Shown: positions 1 to 8,152 of the stretch, piece by piece | Layout: each line of letters starts with the position of its first letter | Position numbering within the stretch: position 1 is the first letter of the stretch | NCBI RefSeq assembly: GCF_007828835.1 | Contig: NZ_VIVL01000001.1 | Span: 984,001-1,048,000, forward strand | Direction: 5' to 3' | DNA from: Variovorax beijingensis | GTDB taxonomy: Bacteria; Pseudomonadota; Gammaproteobacteria; Burkholderiales; Burkholderiaceae_C | Length of the DNA stretch: 64,000 bases | The notes under the pieces: generated by a model | Database searches by the model: none | What the model was told of the DNA's origin: nothing | The model's input: only the letters and a program-made list of their open reading frames with translations | Translations under genes and position numbers: made by a program

Positions 1-330
1 GCCGTGCAGCAGGCGAGCTTTGCGCAGGCAGTGGGCCACTACTTTCCTGCGGGCACGCGCGCCACGCGGCCGCTGGGCGGCTATTTCATGTGGGTCGAGC
101 TGCCGGCGCAGGTCGACGCTCTCGCGATCCATGCGCAAGCGCTGGAGCGCGGCATCAGCGTGGCGCCCGGGCCCATTTTTTCGGCCACGCGCGGCTTCAC
201 GCACTGCCTGCGGCTGAACTATGGGCATGCCTGGGACGCGCAGAGCGAAAAGGCGATGCAGACCCTGGGGCGATTGGTGGCAGCGGCCGCGGCAGGCAGC
301 CCGCCGCGCGAGAAAATCGTGCTGCCGTGA
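1..330 (+). CDS. PLP-dependent aminotransferase, C-terminal part (gene starts before the window)
   Basis: Only the last 109 codons are present; the frame is open from the first base, so the start lies upstream. The segment reads as the small domain of a fold-type I aminotransferase. It has the GGYFMWVELP strand, the APGPIFS segment and the CLRLNYG motif, which carries the arginine that in this family binds the substrate carboxylate. These motifs are typical of MocR/GntR-type fused regulators and of 2-aminoadipate-type aminotransferases, and the N-terminus needed to separate the two is missing. Its TGA overlaps the GTG of the AlkB gene, so the two are probably co-transcribed. Substrate unknown. 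Confidence 0.8.
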   Translation, partial: AVQQASFAQAVGHYFPAGTRATRPLGGYFMWVELPAQVDALAIHAQALERGISVAPGPIFSATRGFTHCLRLNYGHAWDAQSEKAMQTLGRLVAAAAAGSPPREKIVLP

Positions 331-989
331 CCTTCGACCTTTTCTCCGATGCCCTCGAAGATGCCGCATCGCCGCGCGGCAAGCAGTCGATCGGGCCCGG
401 TGCGTTCGTCCTGCGCGGATTCGCGCTGCCTTGTGTCGACGAACTGCTGTCCGGGCTGCACGAGGTCGAGCATCGCGCCGCCTTCCGCCACCTGGTAACC
501 CCCGGCGGCTTCACGATGTCGGTTGCGATGACCAACTGCGGCCGGCTCGGCTGGATCTCGGACCGGCGCGGCTACCGCTATGGCGAGCACGATCCCGAAA
601 CAGGCCTGCCCTGGCCCGCGATGCCGGCCGCTTTCGCGCGCCTGGCCAAGGCATCGGCCGCCGAGGCCGGGTTTGCGGACTTCGAGCCCGACGCCTGCCT
701 GGTGAACCGCTATGAGCCCGGCACGCGCCTGTCGCTGCACCAGGACAAGGACGAGCGCGACTACGGCGCGCCCATCGTCTCGGTATCGCTCGGCATGCCG
801 GCCACCTTTCTCTTCGGCGGACTCGCCCGCAGCGACAAGGCCGCCCGCATTCCGCTGGTGCACGGCGACGTGGCGGTGTGGGGCGGGCCCGACCGGCTGC
901 GCTACCACGGCGTGCTGCCGCTGGAAGACCGGCCGCACGCGCTGCTGGGCCGCCGGCGCATCAACCTGACTTTTCGCAAAGCGGGATGA
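327..989 (+). CDS. alkB: Alpha-ketoglutarate-dependent DNA repair dioxygenase AlkB
   Basis: This 220-residue protein matches AlkB, which oxidatively removes methyl groups from 1-methyladenine and 3-methylcytosine in DNA using Fe(II), oxygen and 2-oxoglutarate. The iron-binding triad is visible: H138 and D140 in SLHQDKDE, and H194 in RYHGV. The 2-oxoglutarate-binding arginines lie in the C-terminal RRRINLTFR. The substrate-loop TMSVAMTNCG and the NRYEPG motif are also intact. I chose the GTG at 327 because it overlaps the TGA of the aminotransferase (GTGA) and gives the usual family length; an upstream in-frame extension would run through the aminotransferase gene. A hairpin with a T-rich tail follows the stop. 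Confidence 0.93.
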   Translation: MTFDLFSDALEDAASPRGKQSIGPGAFVLRGFALPCVDELLSGLHEVEHRAAFRHLVTPGGFTMSVAMTNCGRLGWISDRRGYRYGEHDPETGLPWPAMPAAFARLAKASAAEAGFADFEPDACLVNRYEPGTRLSLHQDKDERDYGAPIVSVSLGMPATFLFGGLARSDKAARIPLVHGDVAVWGGPDRLRYHGVLPLEDRPHALLGRRRINLTFRKAG

Positions 990-999
990 AGCGGCCGCT

Positions 1000-1029
1000 C
1001 AAGTCAAATTGATGACTTGTTCCTTTTTT
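1000..1029 (+). terminator. Probable Rho-independent terminator after alkB
   Basis: Seven-base inverted repeat CAAGTCA / TGACTTG around the loop AATTGA, followed by a T-rich tract (TTCCTTTTTT). It starts 11 bases after the alkB stop. The stem is AT-rich, so efficiency may be modest. The following 250 bases, up to the NIPSNAP gene, show no gene that I recognise. Confidence 0.5.
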
Positions 1030-1286
1030 CTGTGCACAACTCTGTGGGTTGTCTGAGGACCAGGGTCGGCGGAGCCAGCATTGACGGGGGTTGGCACTAG
1101 GTTGCCTGCGGAATGGGCAGGGGGTGGAGCGGTGGAAAAACGCGGGGCGCCTGGAACGGATGTCTCGAAAAATCGAGCCGAATTCGTGACATACATCACG
1201 CTTGGGCGAGAGGACGCGATTTCATGGGAGCCCCCAAGGACCTGTCGGAAAGCACTGCGCGCCGCTCCCGTCCACCGCGGAAGAGA

Positions 1287-1613
1287 CTATTTCGCAGGCG
1301 AGAAAGAGGTTGGCGCCAAGAACGAGTTGTCCATCTTCGCAACGATCGGTCCGGCTGCCTCGCTCGCCTTTCTGACCTCGACCCATTCGGGATCGACGAC
1401 GAACTTGCCCCACTTGGTCTCACGATCGGCCAGGCTCTCCCAGACAAGCATGTAGGTCAGCGCGTTGCTGTCAGGTCCGACGGCAGTCGTCCAATATCCG
1501 AGCTGACGAATTCCCAGCCGATTCCAGATGCCCACGGTGTGGTCGCGAAATCTGGCAAGAACGTCGGGTAGGCGGCCAGGCATTGCGGTATAGACGCGCA
1601 GTTCGTAGATCAT
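1287..1613 (-). CDS. NIPSNAP family protein
   Basis: This 108-residue protein has the NIPSNAP/ferredoxin-like fold signature. It opens with MIYELRVYT, has the GYWTTAVGPD segment in the middle and the MLVWESLADRE strand-helix pair further on. Family members are small cytoplasmic proteins of the dimeric alpha-beta barrel type; no reaction is established for most of them. The start at 1613 is where family members begin; the frame could extend 21 codons upstream, but those residues look unlike the family. The gene stands alone on the minus strand, so context does not help to define its role. Confidence 0.82.
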   Translation of the reverse strand: MIYELRVYTAMPGRLPDVLARFRDHTVGIWNRLGIRQLGYWTTAVGPDSNALTYMLVWESLADRETKWGKFVVDPEWVEVRKASEAAGPIVAKMDNSFLAPTSFSPAK

Positions 1614-1773
1614 CGACCTCAGTCCTGAAAAGATGGTTGCGAGTTGACGGGGTGGCGGGCACGACCGCCCGCTCACATTGTGCTGCCAGAGGTCTATCCA
1701 CCGTCAAAGGAGATGGTGCAGTGACTGCGCAATGCCTCGGAAGCACCCGGACTGATGCGGGAGCAAGCGCAAT

Positions 1774-1807
1774 GAAAAAAGCCCCAAGTAGTTGATTTAC
1801 TTGGGGC
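1774..1807 (-). terminator. Rho-independent terminator of tRNA-Met
   Basis: Perfect 10-bp stem GCCCCAAGTA / TACTTGGGGC with the loop GTTGATT. On the minus strand the stem is followed by six T residues (AAAAAA at 1775-1780 on the plus strand), as expected for termination of the tRNA-Met transcript. There is also a short T run on the other side, so it may work in both directions. Confidence 0.85.
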
Positions 1808-1813
1808 TTTTAA

Positions 1814-1837
1814 GCTTCAGCGATCGATCGCTGAAGC
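1814..1837. repeat. 24-bp perfect palindrome between tRNA-Met and its terminator
   Basis: The sequence reads GCTTCAGCGATC and then its exact reverse complement with no spacer. It lies just 3' of the encoded CCA of tRNA-Met, in the transcribed trailer. It could be a protein-binding dyad or a processing hairpin of the pre-tRNA. No function can be assigned from sequence alone. Confidence 0.6.
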
Positions 1838-1842
1838 AGTGT

Positions 1843-1919
1843 TGGTGGCTCTTCACGGACTCGAACCGCGGACCTGTGGATTATGATTCCATCGCTCTAA
1901 CCGACTGAGCTAAAGAGCC
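1843..1919 (-). tRNA. tRNA-Met (CAT), elongator
   Basis: Full cloverleaf of 77 nt on the minus strand with CCA encoded. The acceptor stem GGCTCTT pairs with AAGAGCC. The D arm is GCTC/GAGC, the anticodon loop is ATCATAA (anticodon CAT), and the T arm contains GGTTCGAGTC. The fully paired acceptor stem marks it as elongator rather than initiator tRNA. A CAT anticodon could also be read as tRNA-Ile after lysidine modification, but the overall sequence resembles betaproteobacterial elongator tRNA-Met. Confidence 0.93.
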
Positions 1920-2067
1920 GTTCGGCACAGTTTTGTGCCGAGCCCAAGATTATAGCGCAGGCTGCGGGTCCCGAATCAAGCCCGGCGCGAAGCACTCGGT
2001 GTCTTTTTTGCGATGGCCGACCCCGAAGCCGGCCGCCGCCCGTACAACCCCGGGTGAAAATCCGCCG

Positions 2068-2736
2068 ATGTCTGCGCTGCCCCGCGCCCCTTCCGCCAAA
2101 GCCGCCACCGAGCGCGACGCCATGCCCGACGACCAGTTGATGCTGGCCTACGCGCGCGGCGATGGCGCGGCGTTCGACGTGCTCTATGCGCGCCACGAGG
2201 GCGGGCTGTTCCGCTTCGTCAAGCGGCTGCTGGGCACCCGGCTGGCCGCGCAGGCAGACGAGGTGTTCCAGGACACCTGGGTGCGCATCATTTCGGCGCG
2301 CGACAGCTTCTCGCCGCAGGGCGCCGCCTGGCGCACCTGGGCCTTCACGATCGCGCACAACCTGGCGATGGACCGGCTGCGCGTGAGCGGGCGCGAGGTG
2401 GCGCTCGATGCGCATCCGGGCGATGGCGACGACGCTGCCTTTCCCACGCTCGACCGCGGCGTGCGCGGCGCGATGGATGCCGCGGCGCATCCGTCTGCCG
2501 AAGAACTCGCGTTCTGGCGCGCCGCCGGCCGGCGCCTGCTGGCCTGTCTGGACGAATTGCCGCCCGAGCAGCGCGCCGCGTTCCTGCTGCACCATGAAGA
2601 CGGGCTGACCGTCGAAGCGCTCGCGGCCAGCCTGCAGATCGGCTTCGAAACCGTGCGAAGCCGCCTGCGCTATGGGCTACAGAAACTGCGCGCCTGCATG
2701 GAACGCTACCTGTCGGTGCTGGAGCAGCGCGCATGA
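2068..2736 (+). CDS. ECF-type RNA polymerase sigma factor
   Basis: This 222-residue protein has the two domains of an extracytoplasmic-function sigma factor. Region 2 spans about residues 20-100 and includes FDVLYARHEGGLFRFVKR, QADEVFQDTWVRII and WRTWAFTIAHNLAMDR. Region 4 spans about residues 155-215 with LPPEQRAAFLLHHEDGLT and a helix-turn-helix around LQIGFETVRSRLRYGLQKLR. I used the ATG at 2068; an upstream in-frame extension would overlap the tRNA-Met promoter side and has no sigma homology. Its TGA overlaps the ATG of the next gene (ATGA). That gene encodes a membrane-anchored protein, the usual arrangement for an anti-sigma partner. The inducing signal is unknown. Confidence 0.9.
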   Translation: MSALPRAPSAKAATERDAMPDDQLMLAYARGDGAAFDVLYARHEGGLFRFVKRLLGTRLAAQADEVFQDTWVRIISARDSFSPQGAAWRTWAFTIAHNLAMDRLRVSGREVALDAHPGDGDDAAFPTLDRGVRGAMDAAAHPSAEELAFWRAAGRRLLACLDELPPEQRAAFLLHHEDGLTVEALAASLQIGFETVRSRLRYGLQKLRACMERYLSVLEQRA

Positions 2737-3956
2737 ACACCGGCGGCGGCAACGGCACCCCCGGCTTTGAAGATGGCGCCGAGGACGCGGCGCTGCGCGA
2801 TCCCGCACTGCGCCGGGCGCTCGACCACGCGCCCGACAGCGATGCATTGCCTGATCCGCGCACCCGCGACGCGATCCGGAAGATGGCGCACAACCTCGCG
2901 CCCATTCCCGCGGCGGCGCCGGCGGCCGAAGACAAGGGTGCCGCGCCTTGGTGGCGCCGGCTGTTCGGTGGTGGCGGAGGGTCGCATGCCCGCATGCCGT
3001 GGAACGCGGCCTTTGCGACCGTGCTGCTGGCCACCTTCGTGACCGTGCTCTGGCACCGCGAACCGGTGCCCGATGCGCGGCTGGATGGAGAGGCGGGCGT
3101 TGCCTCGGCGCCTGCGACCGCTCCGGAGGCGGCGCCGTCTGCGGCTGCAGTTCCGGGCCCAACCGCGGCTCAGGCGCCAGCGCCAGCTCAAGCACCGGCA
3201 CCAGCTGCGGTACCAGCGCCGGCTCCGGCGCAGCCCGAAGCGGCGCGAGACGCGGTGGGCGAAGAGTCAATGCGAAGCAGGGATATCGCAGTGCGCCGAT
3301 CGGCGCCGCCGCCCTCCGGCGAGAAGGAGGCTGCTGTACCGGCGCCAGAGCCCCAGATCAGCCAGGCAGCGCCAGAGTCCTTGCCACTTCCCGCACCAGC
3401 ATCACCAGCAGCAGCGATCGCACCGGCGCCGCCTCCTGCCGCCATGGCTCCCGCAGCGCCGCCCGTCACCCGCGAGGCGGTCAGCGGCGACGTTTCTGCT
3501 TCCTCTCCAGCCCTGTCGGCGCCGCAGCGCAGCCCCAGTGCCGAGGCCTCCAGCATGTTGCGTTCGGCCCCCGCGCCGCGCGCGGCTGTGGTGGCTGGCA
3601 AGGCCGCGGCGAGCCCGGCGGAGGGCGCCGCTGCGTTCTCGGCGCTCGACCAATGGACCTCGCTGAACGCGACACGCGCCGGGCAGGGCGCGCGCCATGC
3701 GCGCGGCGACACCGAGGGGCTGGCCGCGCTGGTCAACACGCTGGCCCGTTCGGCCACCACCGCGCCGGGCGCCGAGCTGGCCGCGCCGGTCGAGGCGCGG
3801 CTGGAGCTCTACCGCGGCGGCACCTTGCTCGCGGTACTCGAGATCGCGGGCGACCAGGTGCGCTGGACGCCGCAGGGGGCGGGAGCTGGCGCCTCGGTCG
3901 GCACGCCGCCGGCGCCGGCGCTGGCCGAATTGAGGGCGCTGCTCGCGCGCCAGTAG
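2733..3956 (+). CDS. Membrane-anchored, Pro/Ala-rich protein, possible anti-sigma factor
   Basis: This 407-residue protein is translationally coupled to the ECF sigma gene (ATGA overlap). Residues 1-85 are hydrophilic and probably cytoplasmic. One hydrophobic segment near residues 89-108 (AAFATVLLATFVTVLW) would be a membrane anchor. After it comes a long low-complexity linker of Ala/Pro repeats (PAPAQAPAPA and variants) and a C-terminal block of about 100 residues (ALDQWTSLNATRAGQGARHA onwards) that looks folded. I see no canonical zinc-binding anti-sigma motif (HXXXCXXC). The role as sigma partner is inferred from position, topology and coupling. Confidence 0.7.
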   Translation: MNTGGGNGTPGFEDGAEDAALRDPALRRALDHAPDSDALPDPRTRDAIRKMAHNLAPIPAAAPAAEDKGAAPWWRRLFGGGGGSHARMPWNAAFATVLLATFVTVLWHREPVPDARLDGEAGVASAPATAPEAAPSAAAVPGPTAAQAPAPAQAPAPAAVPAPAPAQPEAARDAVGEESMRSRDIAVRRSAPPPSGEKEAAVPAPEPQISQAAPESLPLPAPASPAAAIAPAPPPAAMAPAAPPVTREAVSGDVSASSPALSAPQRSPSAEASSMLRSAPAPRAAVVAGKAAASPAEGAAAFSALDQWTSLNATRAGQGARHARGDTEGLAALVNTLARSATTAPGAELAAPVEARLELYRGGTLLAVLEIAGDQVRWTPQGAGAGASVGTPPAPALAELRALLARQ

Positions 3957-3996
3957 TGCGGGGGGCGGCGAGGGGCGCGGCCCCGCGCGCTGTCGC

Positions 3997-4776
3997 TCAG
4001 GCGTTCTTGAAGTCCGGCTGGCGCTTGGCGAGGAAGGCGTCCATGCCTTCCTTCTGGTCGGCCGTGGCAAACAGCGCATGGAACAGCCGGCGCTCGAACA
4101 TCACGCCGTCGGAGAGGCCGCTCTCGAAGGCGCGGTTGACCGACTCCTTGGCCGCCATCACCGCGATCTGCGAATAGCCCGCGATGACCAGCGCGGCACC
4201 GAGCGCCTCGTCGGCCAGCTTTTCATAAGGCACCACGCGGCTCACGAGGCCCGCGCGTTCGGCTTCGGCGGCGTCCATCATGCGGGCGGTGAGCGCCATG
4301 TCCATGGCCTTGCTCTTGCCCACCGCGCGCGGCAGGCGCTGCGTGCCGCCGGCGCCGGGGATCACGCCGATCTTGATTTCGGGCTGGCCGAACTTGGCGT
4401 TGTCGGCCGCAATGATGAAGTCGCACATCATCGCAAGCTCGCAGCCGCCGCCCAGCGCGAAGCCACTCACGGCCGCGATCACGGGCTTGCGGATCGAGCG
4501 GATGGTTTCCCAGTTGCGCGTGATGTAGTCGCCCTTGTAGGTGTCGATGAAGCTGTACTTGGCCATGGCGGCGATGTCGGCGCCGGCCGCAAAGGCGCGT
4601 TCGCTGCCCGTCAGGATGATGCAGCCGATGGCGTCGTCGGCGTCGAAGGCCTTGAGCGCGGTGCCCAGCTCGGTCATGAGCGCGTCGTTGAGCGCGTTGA
4701 GCGCCTTGGGCCGGTTGAGGGTGATGATGCCGACCTTGCCTGCTTCGGTCCGCACTTCGATGTTTTCGTAGCTCAT
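3997..4776 (-). CDS. Enoyl-CoA hydratase (crotonase family)
   Basis: This 259-residue protein is a standard-length crotonase that hydrates 2-trans-enoyl-CoA in fatty-acid or aromatic-acid breakdown. The oxyanion-hole segments are present: [11 protein letters not shown] and [15 protein letters not shown]. The catalytic acids are in the expected place, E in GGGCEL and E in [20 protein letters not shown]. This is typical of true hydratases (FadB/PaaF-like) rather than isomerases. A purine-rich GGAGA lies just upstream of the ATG. The gene stands alone on the minus strand, so the substrate chain cannot be inferred from its neighbours. Confidence 0.92.
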   Translation of the reverse strand: MSYENIEVRTEAGKVGIITLNRPKALNALNDALMTELGTALKAFDADDAIGCIILTGSERAFAAGADIAAMAKYSFIDTYKGDYITRNWETIRSIRKPVIAAVSGFALGGGCELAMMCDFIIAADNAKFGQPEIKIGVIPGAGGTQRLPRAVGKSKAMDMALTARMMDAAEAERAGLVSRVVPYEKLADEALGAALVIAGYSQIAVMAAKESVNRAFESGLSDGVMFERRLFHALFATADQKEGMDAFLAKRQPDFKNA

Positions 4777-4901
4777 GGTGTCTCCGGGAGAAGGAAAAAA
4801 CGCGCTTCACTATACCCAGCATCCGGCGCAGGCGCGCTGGCGGCGGTTGGTGCGCACAGCCGCTTGCCACCGCCGAGTCCACTTCGTCTTCGGGGCCTAG
4901 T

Positions 4902-4916
4902 TGAGAATTGATCTCA
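4902..4916 (+). promoter_or_regulatory. Candidate Fur box upstream of the DUF2325 gene
   Basis: TGAGAATTGATCTCA is an imperfect dyad that fits the 7-1-7 Fur pattern TGAGAAT-N-ATTCTCA at 12 of 14 positions. It sits about 7-28 bases before the possible start codons of the DUF2325 gene, where bound repressor would block transcription. This is a pattern match only. Confidence 0.45.
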
Positions 4917-4922
4917 TCTAGA

Positions 4923-5546
4923 ATGCCCGCCATGGAGTTCCCGATGCAAGAACATGCCGTGCTGCTGCGGGCCTATGCCCGGGTCCAGGAACGCTGCTCG
5001 CAAGTGATGGCCGAGCAGGCCGCGCGCATCGCGCAACTCGAGGCGCAGGTTGTGCGGCTGCGCGGCGCGCTGGTGGCGCGCGATTCCGCCGTTGCGATCG
5101 TGCGCGAAGAACTCGCGGCGCGCGCCGCCGCGGGCCGTGCGCTGCCGAAGCGCCTCGATGCGCTGCTGGCACCGGCGGCAAGCCGGCGCCGCGCCATGCC
5201 GCGGCCCCATGACGCGGCCCCGGCCGACCTGCGCGAAAAGGCGGTGCTGTGCGTCGGCCGCGAGGAAGATGCGCCATCGCTCGCGCGGCAGCTGGTGGAG
5301 ATTGCCGGCGGCCGCTACCTGCACCACGACGGCGGCGACGATGCCGACGAGCTGGCACTCGAAGCTGGGCTGCGCGCCGCCGACCTTGTCATCTGCCAGA
5401 CCGGCTGTGTGAGCCACGGCGCCTACTGGCGCGTGCAGGACCATTGCCGGCGAACCGGCAAGCCCTGCGTGCTGGTGGGCGAGCCGCAGCCGATCCAGTT
5501 CGTGCGGCAGCCGCCGGCCGCCGCTGCCACGGAAAGCGAACGCTAG
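4923..5546 (+). CDS. DUF2325 domain-containing protein
   Basis: This protein of about 207 residues has an N-terminal coiled coil (QVMAEQAARIAQLEAQVVRL, residues 29-48) and a C-terminal Rossmann-like DUF2325 domain. The C-terminal domain runs from KAVLCVGREEDAPSL through HHDGGDDADELALEAGL and LVICQTGCVSHGAYWRVQDHC to KPCVLVGEPQP. Two cysteines sit in the conserved CQTGCVSHGAYW motif. Three in-frame ATGs (4923, 4932, 4944) are possible starts; 4944 has the clearest GGAG before it, and 4923 gives the longest protein. The Fur-like box directly upstream suggests iron control. The family has no established biochemical function. Confidence 0.8.
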   Translation: MPAMEFPMQEHAVLLRAYARVQERCSQVMAEQAARIAQLEAQVVRLRGALVARDSAVAIVREELAARAAAGRALPKRLDALLAPAASRRRAMPRPHDAAPADLREKAVLCVGREEDAPSLARQLVEIAGGRYLHHDGGDDADELALEAGLRAADLVICQTGCVSHGAYWRVQDHCRRTGKPCVLVGEPQPIQFVRQPPAAAATESER

Positions 5547-5553
5547 CGGGTTC

Positions 5554-7410
5554 TCAGCGCCGCGCGCCCGGCGCGAGCCAGGCCGCGATCTTTGCCGCGT
5601 CGTGCGAGAACAGCCGCCAGGTGGTTGCGCCTTCCGGCAGCACCAGCGGCAGCCTCAGCAGCTTGCGGTCGCGCGCCACCAGTGCGGTGCAGCGCGTGGC
5701 GTCGCCGAGGTACAGCGCCAGGTCGTCGAGCTTGGCGATGCGCCAGGCCTGCGCGGGGCGCTGCTGGCCCTTGCGGCCGATGGCGGGCAGTTCGATGCCG
5801 ATCCACTCGTCGTTGGCCGAGAAGCCGGCCTTTTCGGCGGCGCCGCCGCGCAGCACCACCTTGACCTGGACGCTGCCGTTGGCCTCGGCCACGCGCAGGC
5901 CCAGCGCCTGCGCCTGCTGCGAGGGGTCTTCGAGCGCGGCCACGCCGTGCGCGCGCAGCAGTTCGGCCAGCGGCAGTTCGTCGGTCGAGTGGATCCACTG
6001 CGCGATTTCTGCCGCATAGGAGCGGCCGCCCACGGCCTCGAGCGCCGCGGCCACGTCGGCTTCGCTGATCGGGCCGCCATCGCTTTGCGCCCACAGGTGG
6101 CGCATCACGTCGTCGAGCGTGCCCTTGCCTTCGCGGCGCAGGGTGAGGTCGAAGCACAGCGCCACCAGCGCGCCCTTGGTGTAGTAGCTGACGGTGCCGT
6201 TGGGCGTCTGCTCGTCCTGTCGGTAGTACTTGACCCAGGCGTCGAAGCTCGCGTCGGCCACCGACTGGACGAGCCGGCCCGGCGTCTGCAGCACCTGGTT
6301 GATGGTCTTGTTGAGCAGACGCAGGTAGCCCGCATCGTCGATGCGGCCGGCGCGGCGCAGCAGCAGGTCGTCGAAGTAGCTGGTGAAGCCCTCGAAGAAC
6401 CACAGCATGTGCGTGTAGTTCTCGCGGCCGTAGTCGTAGTGCGCGAATTCCGCCGGGCGCATGCGCTTGACGTTCCAGGTGTGGAAGTACTCGTGGCTGA
6501 TCAGGCCCATCAGCGTGGTGTAGCCCTCGGGCTGTTTCTTCGCGCCGCGCTGCGGCAGGTCGCGCCGGTTGCAGATCAGCGCGGTGGAGTGCCGGTGCTC
6601 GAGCCCGCCGTAGCCGTCGTCCACGGCATTGAGCATGAACACGTAGCGGTCGATCGGCGGCTTGGGGCCGCCCCGTTTGCCGGCCTTGTCGCCGTGCCAG
6701 AAGCGGATCTCGGCTTCGCAGATGGCCTGCGTGTCGGCAATCAGGCGTTCGCCGTCGAACGAGGCGGCGGCACCCGCGATGACGAAGCGGTGCGGCACGC
6801 CGCAGGCTTCGAACTCGGCGCTCCAGAAGGGGCCCATCTCGACCGGGCTGTCGGCCAGCTCGTCGTAGCCGGCGGCCAGGTAGCGGCCGAAGCCGTGCTT
6901 GTCGATCTTCGCGGGCACGAGCGCGGTGGCGCACGACCAGCGCGCATCGTCGCCGGGCGGCAAAGCGGGCGCGCTGATTTCCAGCACATGCGGCGCATCG
7001 GCCTGGCCCTCGACGCGCAGGCACAGGCTGGTGCCGTTGAAGAAGCCGCGGCCGGCATCGAGCCAGGCGGTGCGCACCGAGTTGTCGTAGGCGCAGACCT
7101 GGTAGTGCAGCACCAGCGGCTGGCCCGGCACGCAGTCGACCTGCCAGCTGCACTTGTCGAGCTGCGTCAGCGCGGGTTTGCGGCGTCCTTGCGTGGCGCG
7201 CAGGCCCTGCAGGTTCTTGGCGAACTCACGCACCAGGTAGCTGCCTGGAATCCACACCGGCAGCGCCACGCGCTGCTGCGCGGCGGGGGCCTCGATGGTC
7301 AGGGTGACGGCGAACAGGTGTGCATGCAGGTCGGCGCACTCGATGCGGTAGTGCACTGCGGCGGCCGGCGCAGCCGCTCGCGCGCGCCGGGAAACGGTCG
7401 GCGCGGCCAT
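5554..7410 (-). CDS. M61 family metallopeptidase (glycyl aminopeptidase-like) with PDZ domain
   Basis: This 618-residue protein belongs to peptidase family M61, zinc aminopeptidases that prefer N-terminal glycine or alanine. The N-terminal beta domain contains the LPVWIPGSYLVREFAKNL segment. The zinc site HEYFH (H306, E307, H310) is followed by TWNVKRMRPAEF, as in the family. A PDZ domain near residues 480-570 (LGLRVAEANGSVQVKVVLRG) lies before the C-terminus. No signal peptide is evident. The ATG at 7410 overlaps the TGA of dsbC, and the three minus-strand genes ubiH-like, dsbC and M61 probably form one operon. Confidence 0.9.
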   Translation of the reverse strand: MAAPTVSRRARAAAPAAAVHYRIECADLHAHLFAVTLTIEAPAAQQRVALPVWIPGSYLVREFAKNLQGLRATQGRRKPALTQLDKCSWQVDCVPGQPLVLHYQVCAYDNSVRTAWLDAGRGFFNGTSLCLRVEGQADAPHVLEISAPALPPGDDARWSCATALVPAKIDKHGFGRYLAAGYDELADSPVEMGPFWSAEFEACGVPHRFVIAGAAASFDGERLIADTQAICEAEIRFWHGDKAGKRGGPKPPIDRYVFMLNAVDDGYGGLEHRHSTALICNRRDLPQRGAKKQPEGYTTLMGLISHEYFHTWNVKRMRPAEFAHYDYGRENYTHMLWFFEGFTSYFDDLLLRRAGRIDDAGYLRLLNKTINQVLQTPGRLVQSVADASFDAWVKYYRQDEQTPNGTVSYYTKGALVALCFDLTLRREGKGTLDDVMRHLWAQSDGGPISEADVAAALEAVGGRSYAAEIAQWIHSTDELPLAELLRAHGVAALEDPSQQAQALGLRVAEANGSVQVKVVLRGGAAEKAGFSANDEWIGIELPAIGRKGQQRPAQAWRIAKLDDLALYLGDATRCTALVARDRKLLRLPLVLPEGATTWRLFSHDAAKIAAWLAPGARR

Positions 7411-8132
7411 CAGTTGATGGAGGCAGCGAGTTGCTTCTCGACCTGGTCCGCGGGAATGGCGCCCGGCGCGCGGGTGCCGTCGCTGAAGATCAGCGTGGGC
7501 GTGCCGGTGATGTTGTACTTGCGGCCGAACTCGACGTTGCGCTGCAGCGCCGTGACGTCGCAGCTGGTTGCCGCGGTGGCGGGCTTGACGCTGGTTTCCA
7601 TCCAGTCGCCCCAGGCCTTGCCCTTGTCCTTGCTGCACCAGATGTCGCGCGACTTGACGGCCGAATCGGGGCCGAGCACCGGGTAAAGGAACAGGTAGAC
7701 GGTGACGTTGTCGACGGTCTTCATGTCTTTCTCGAAGCGCTTGCAGTAGCCGCAGTTCGGGTCTTCGAACACCGCGAGCTTGCGCTTGCCGCTGCCGCGC
7801 ACGATCTTGATGGCGTCTTTCACGGGCAGCTTGTCGAACGAGACCTGGCTGAGCTTCTCGATGCGCTCCTCGGTCAGGTTCTTGCGCGCATTCACGTCGA
7901 TCAGGTTGCCCTGCAGCAGGTAGTTGCCCTGCTCGTCGGTGTAGTAGATCTGGAAGCCGTTCACGCGCACTTCGTAGAGGCCCGGCAGCGGCGACTTGGT
8001 GACTTCGTCGATGGCGGGGAACTGCGGAATGCGTGCCGGAAGGTTCTTGCGGATCTCGGCCTCACCGGCCAGGGCCGTAGCGGCCGCAGCCAGCGTGCAG
8101 GCGGCGAGAAGAAGGTTGCGTGCGAGTTTCAT
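7410..8132 (-). CDS. dsbC: Periplasmic thiol:disulfide isomerase DsbC
   Basis: This 240-residue protein has a Sec signal peptide (KLARNLLLAACTLAAAATALA), a DsbC/G dimerisation domain (about residues 25-90) and a thioredoxin-like domain. The active-site CXXC is C127-G-Y-C130 within FEDPNCGYCKRFE. The cis-proline is in ITGTPTLIFSDG, and a second structural cysteine pair (WCSKDKG, TSCDV) is also present, as in E. coli DsbC. It would reshuffle wrong disulfides in the periplasm with electrons from DsbD. Its stop overlaps the start of the M61 peptidase gene, and it lies 20 bp downstream of the UbiH-family gene. Confidence 0.93.
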   Translation of the reverse strand: MKLARNLLLAACTLAAAATALAGEAEIRKNLPARIPQFPAIDEVTKSPLPGLYEVRVNGFQIYYTDEQGNYLLQGNLIDVNARKNLTEERIEKLSQVSFDKLPVKDAIKIVRGSGKRKLAVFEDPNCGYCKRFEKDMKTVDNVTVYLFLYPVLGPDSAVKSRDIWCSKDKGKAWGDWMETSVKPATAATSCDVTALQRNVEFGRKYNITGTPTLIFSDGTRAPGAIPADQVEKQLAASIN

Positions 8133-8152
8133 TGGAAGTCCGGTCGATGGAT

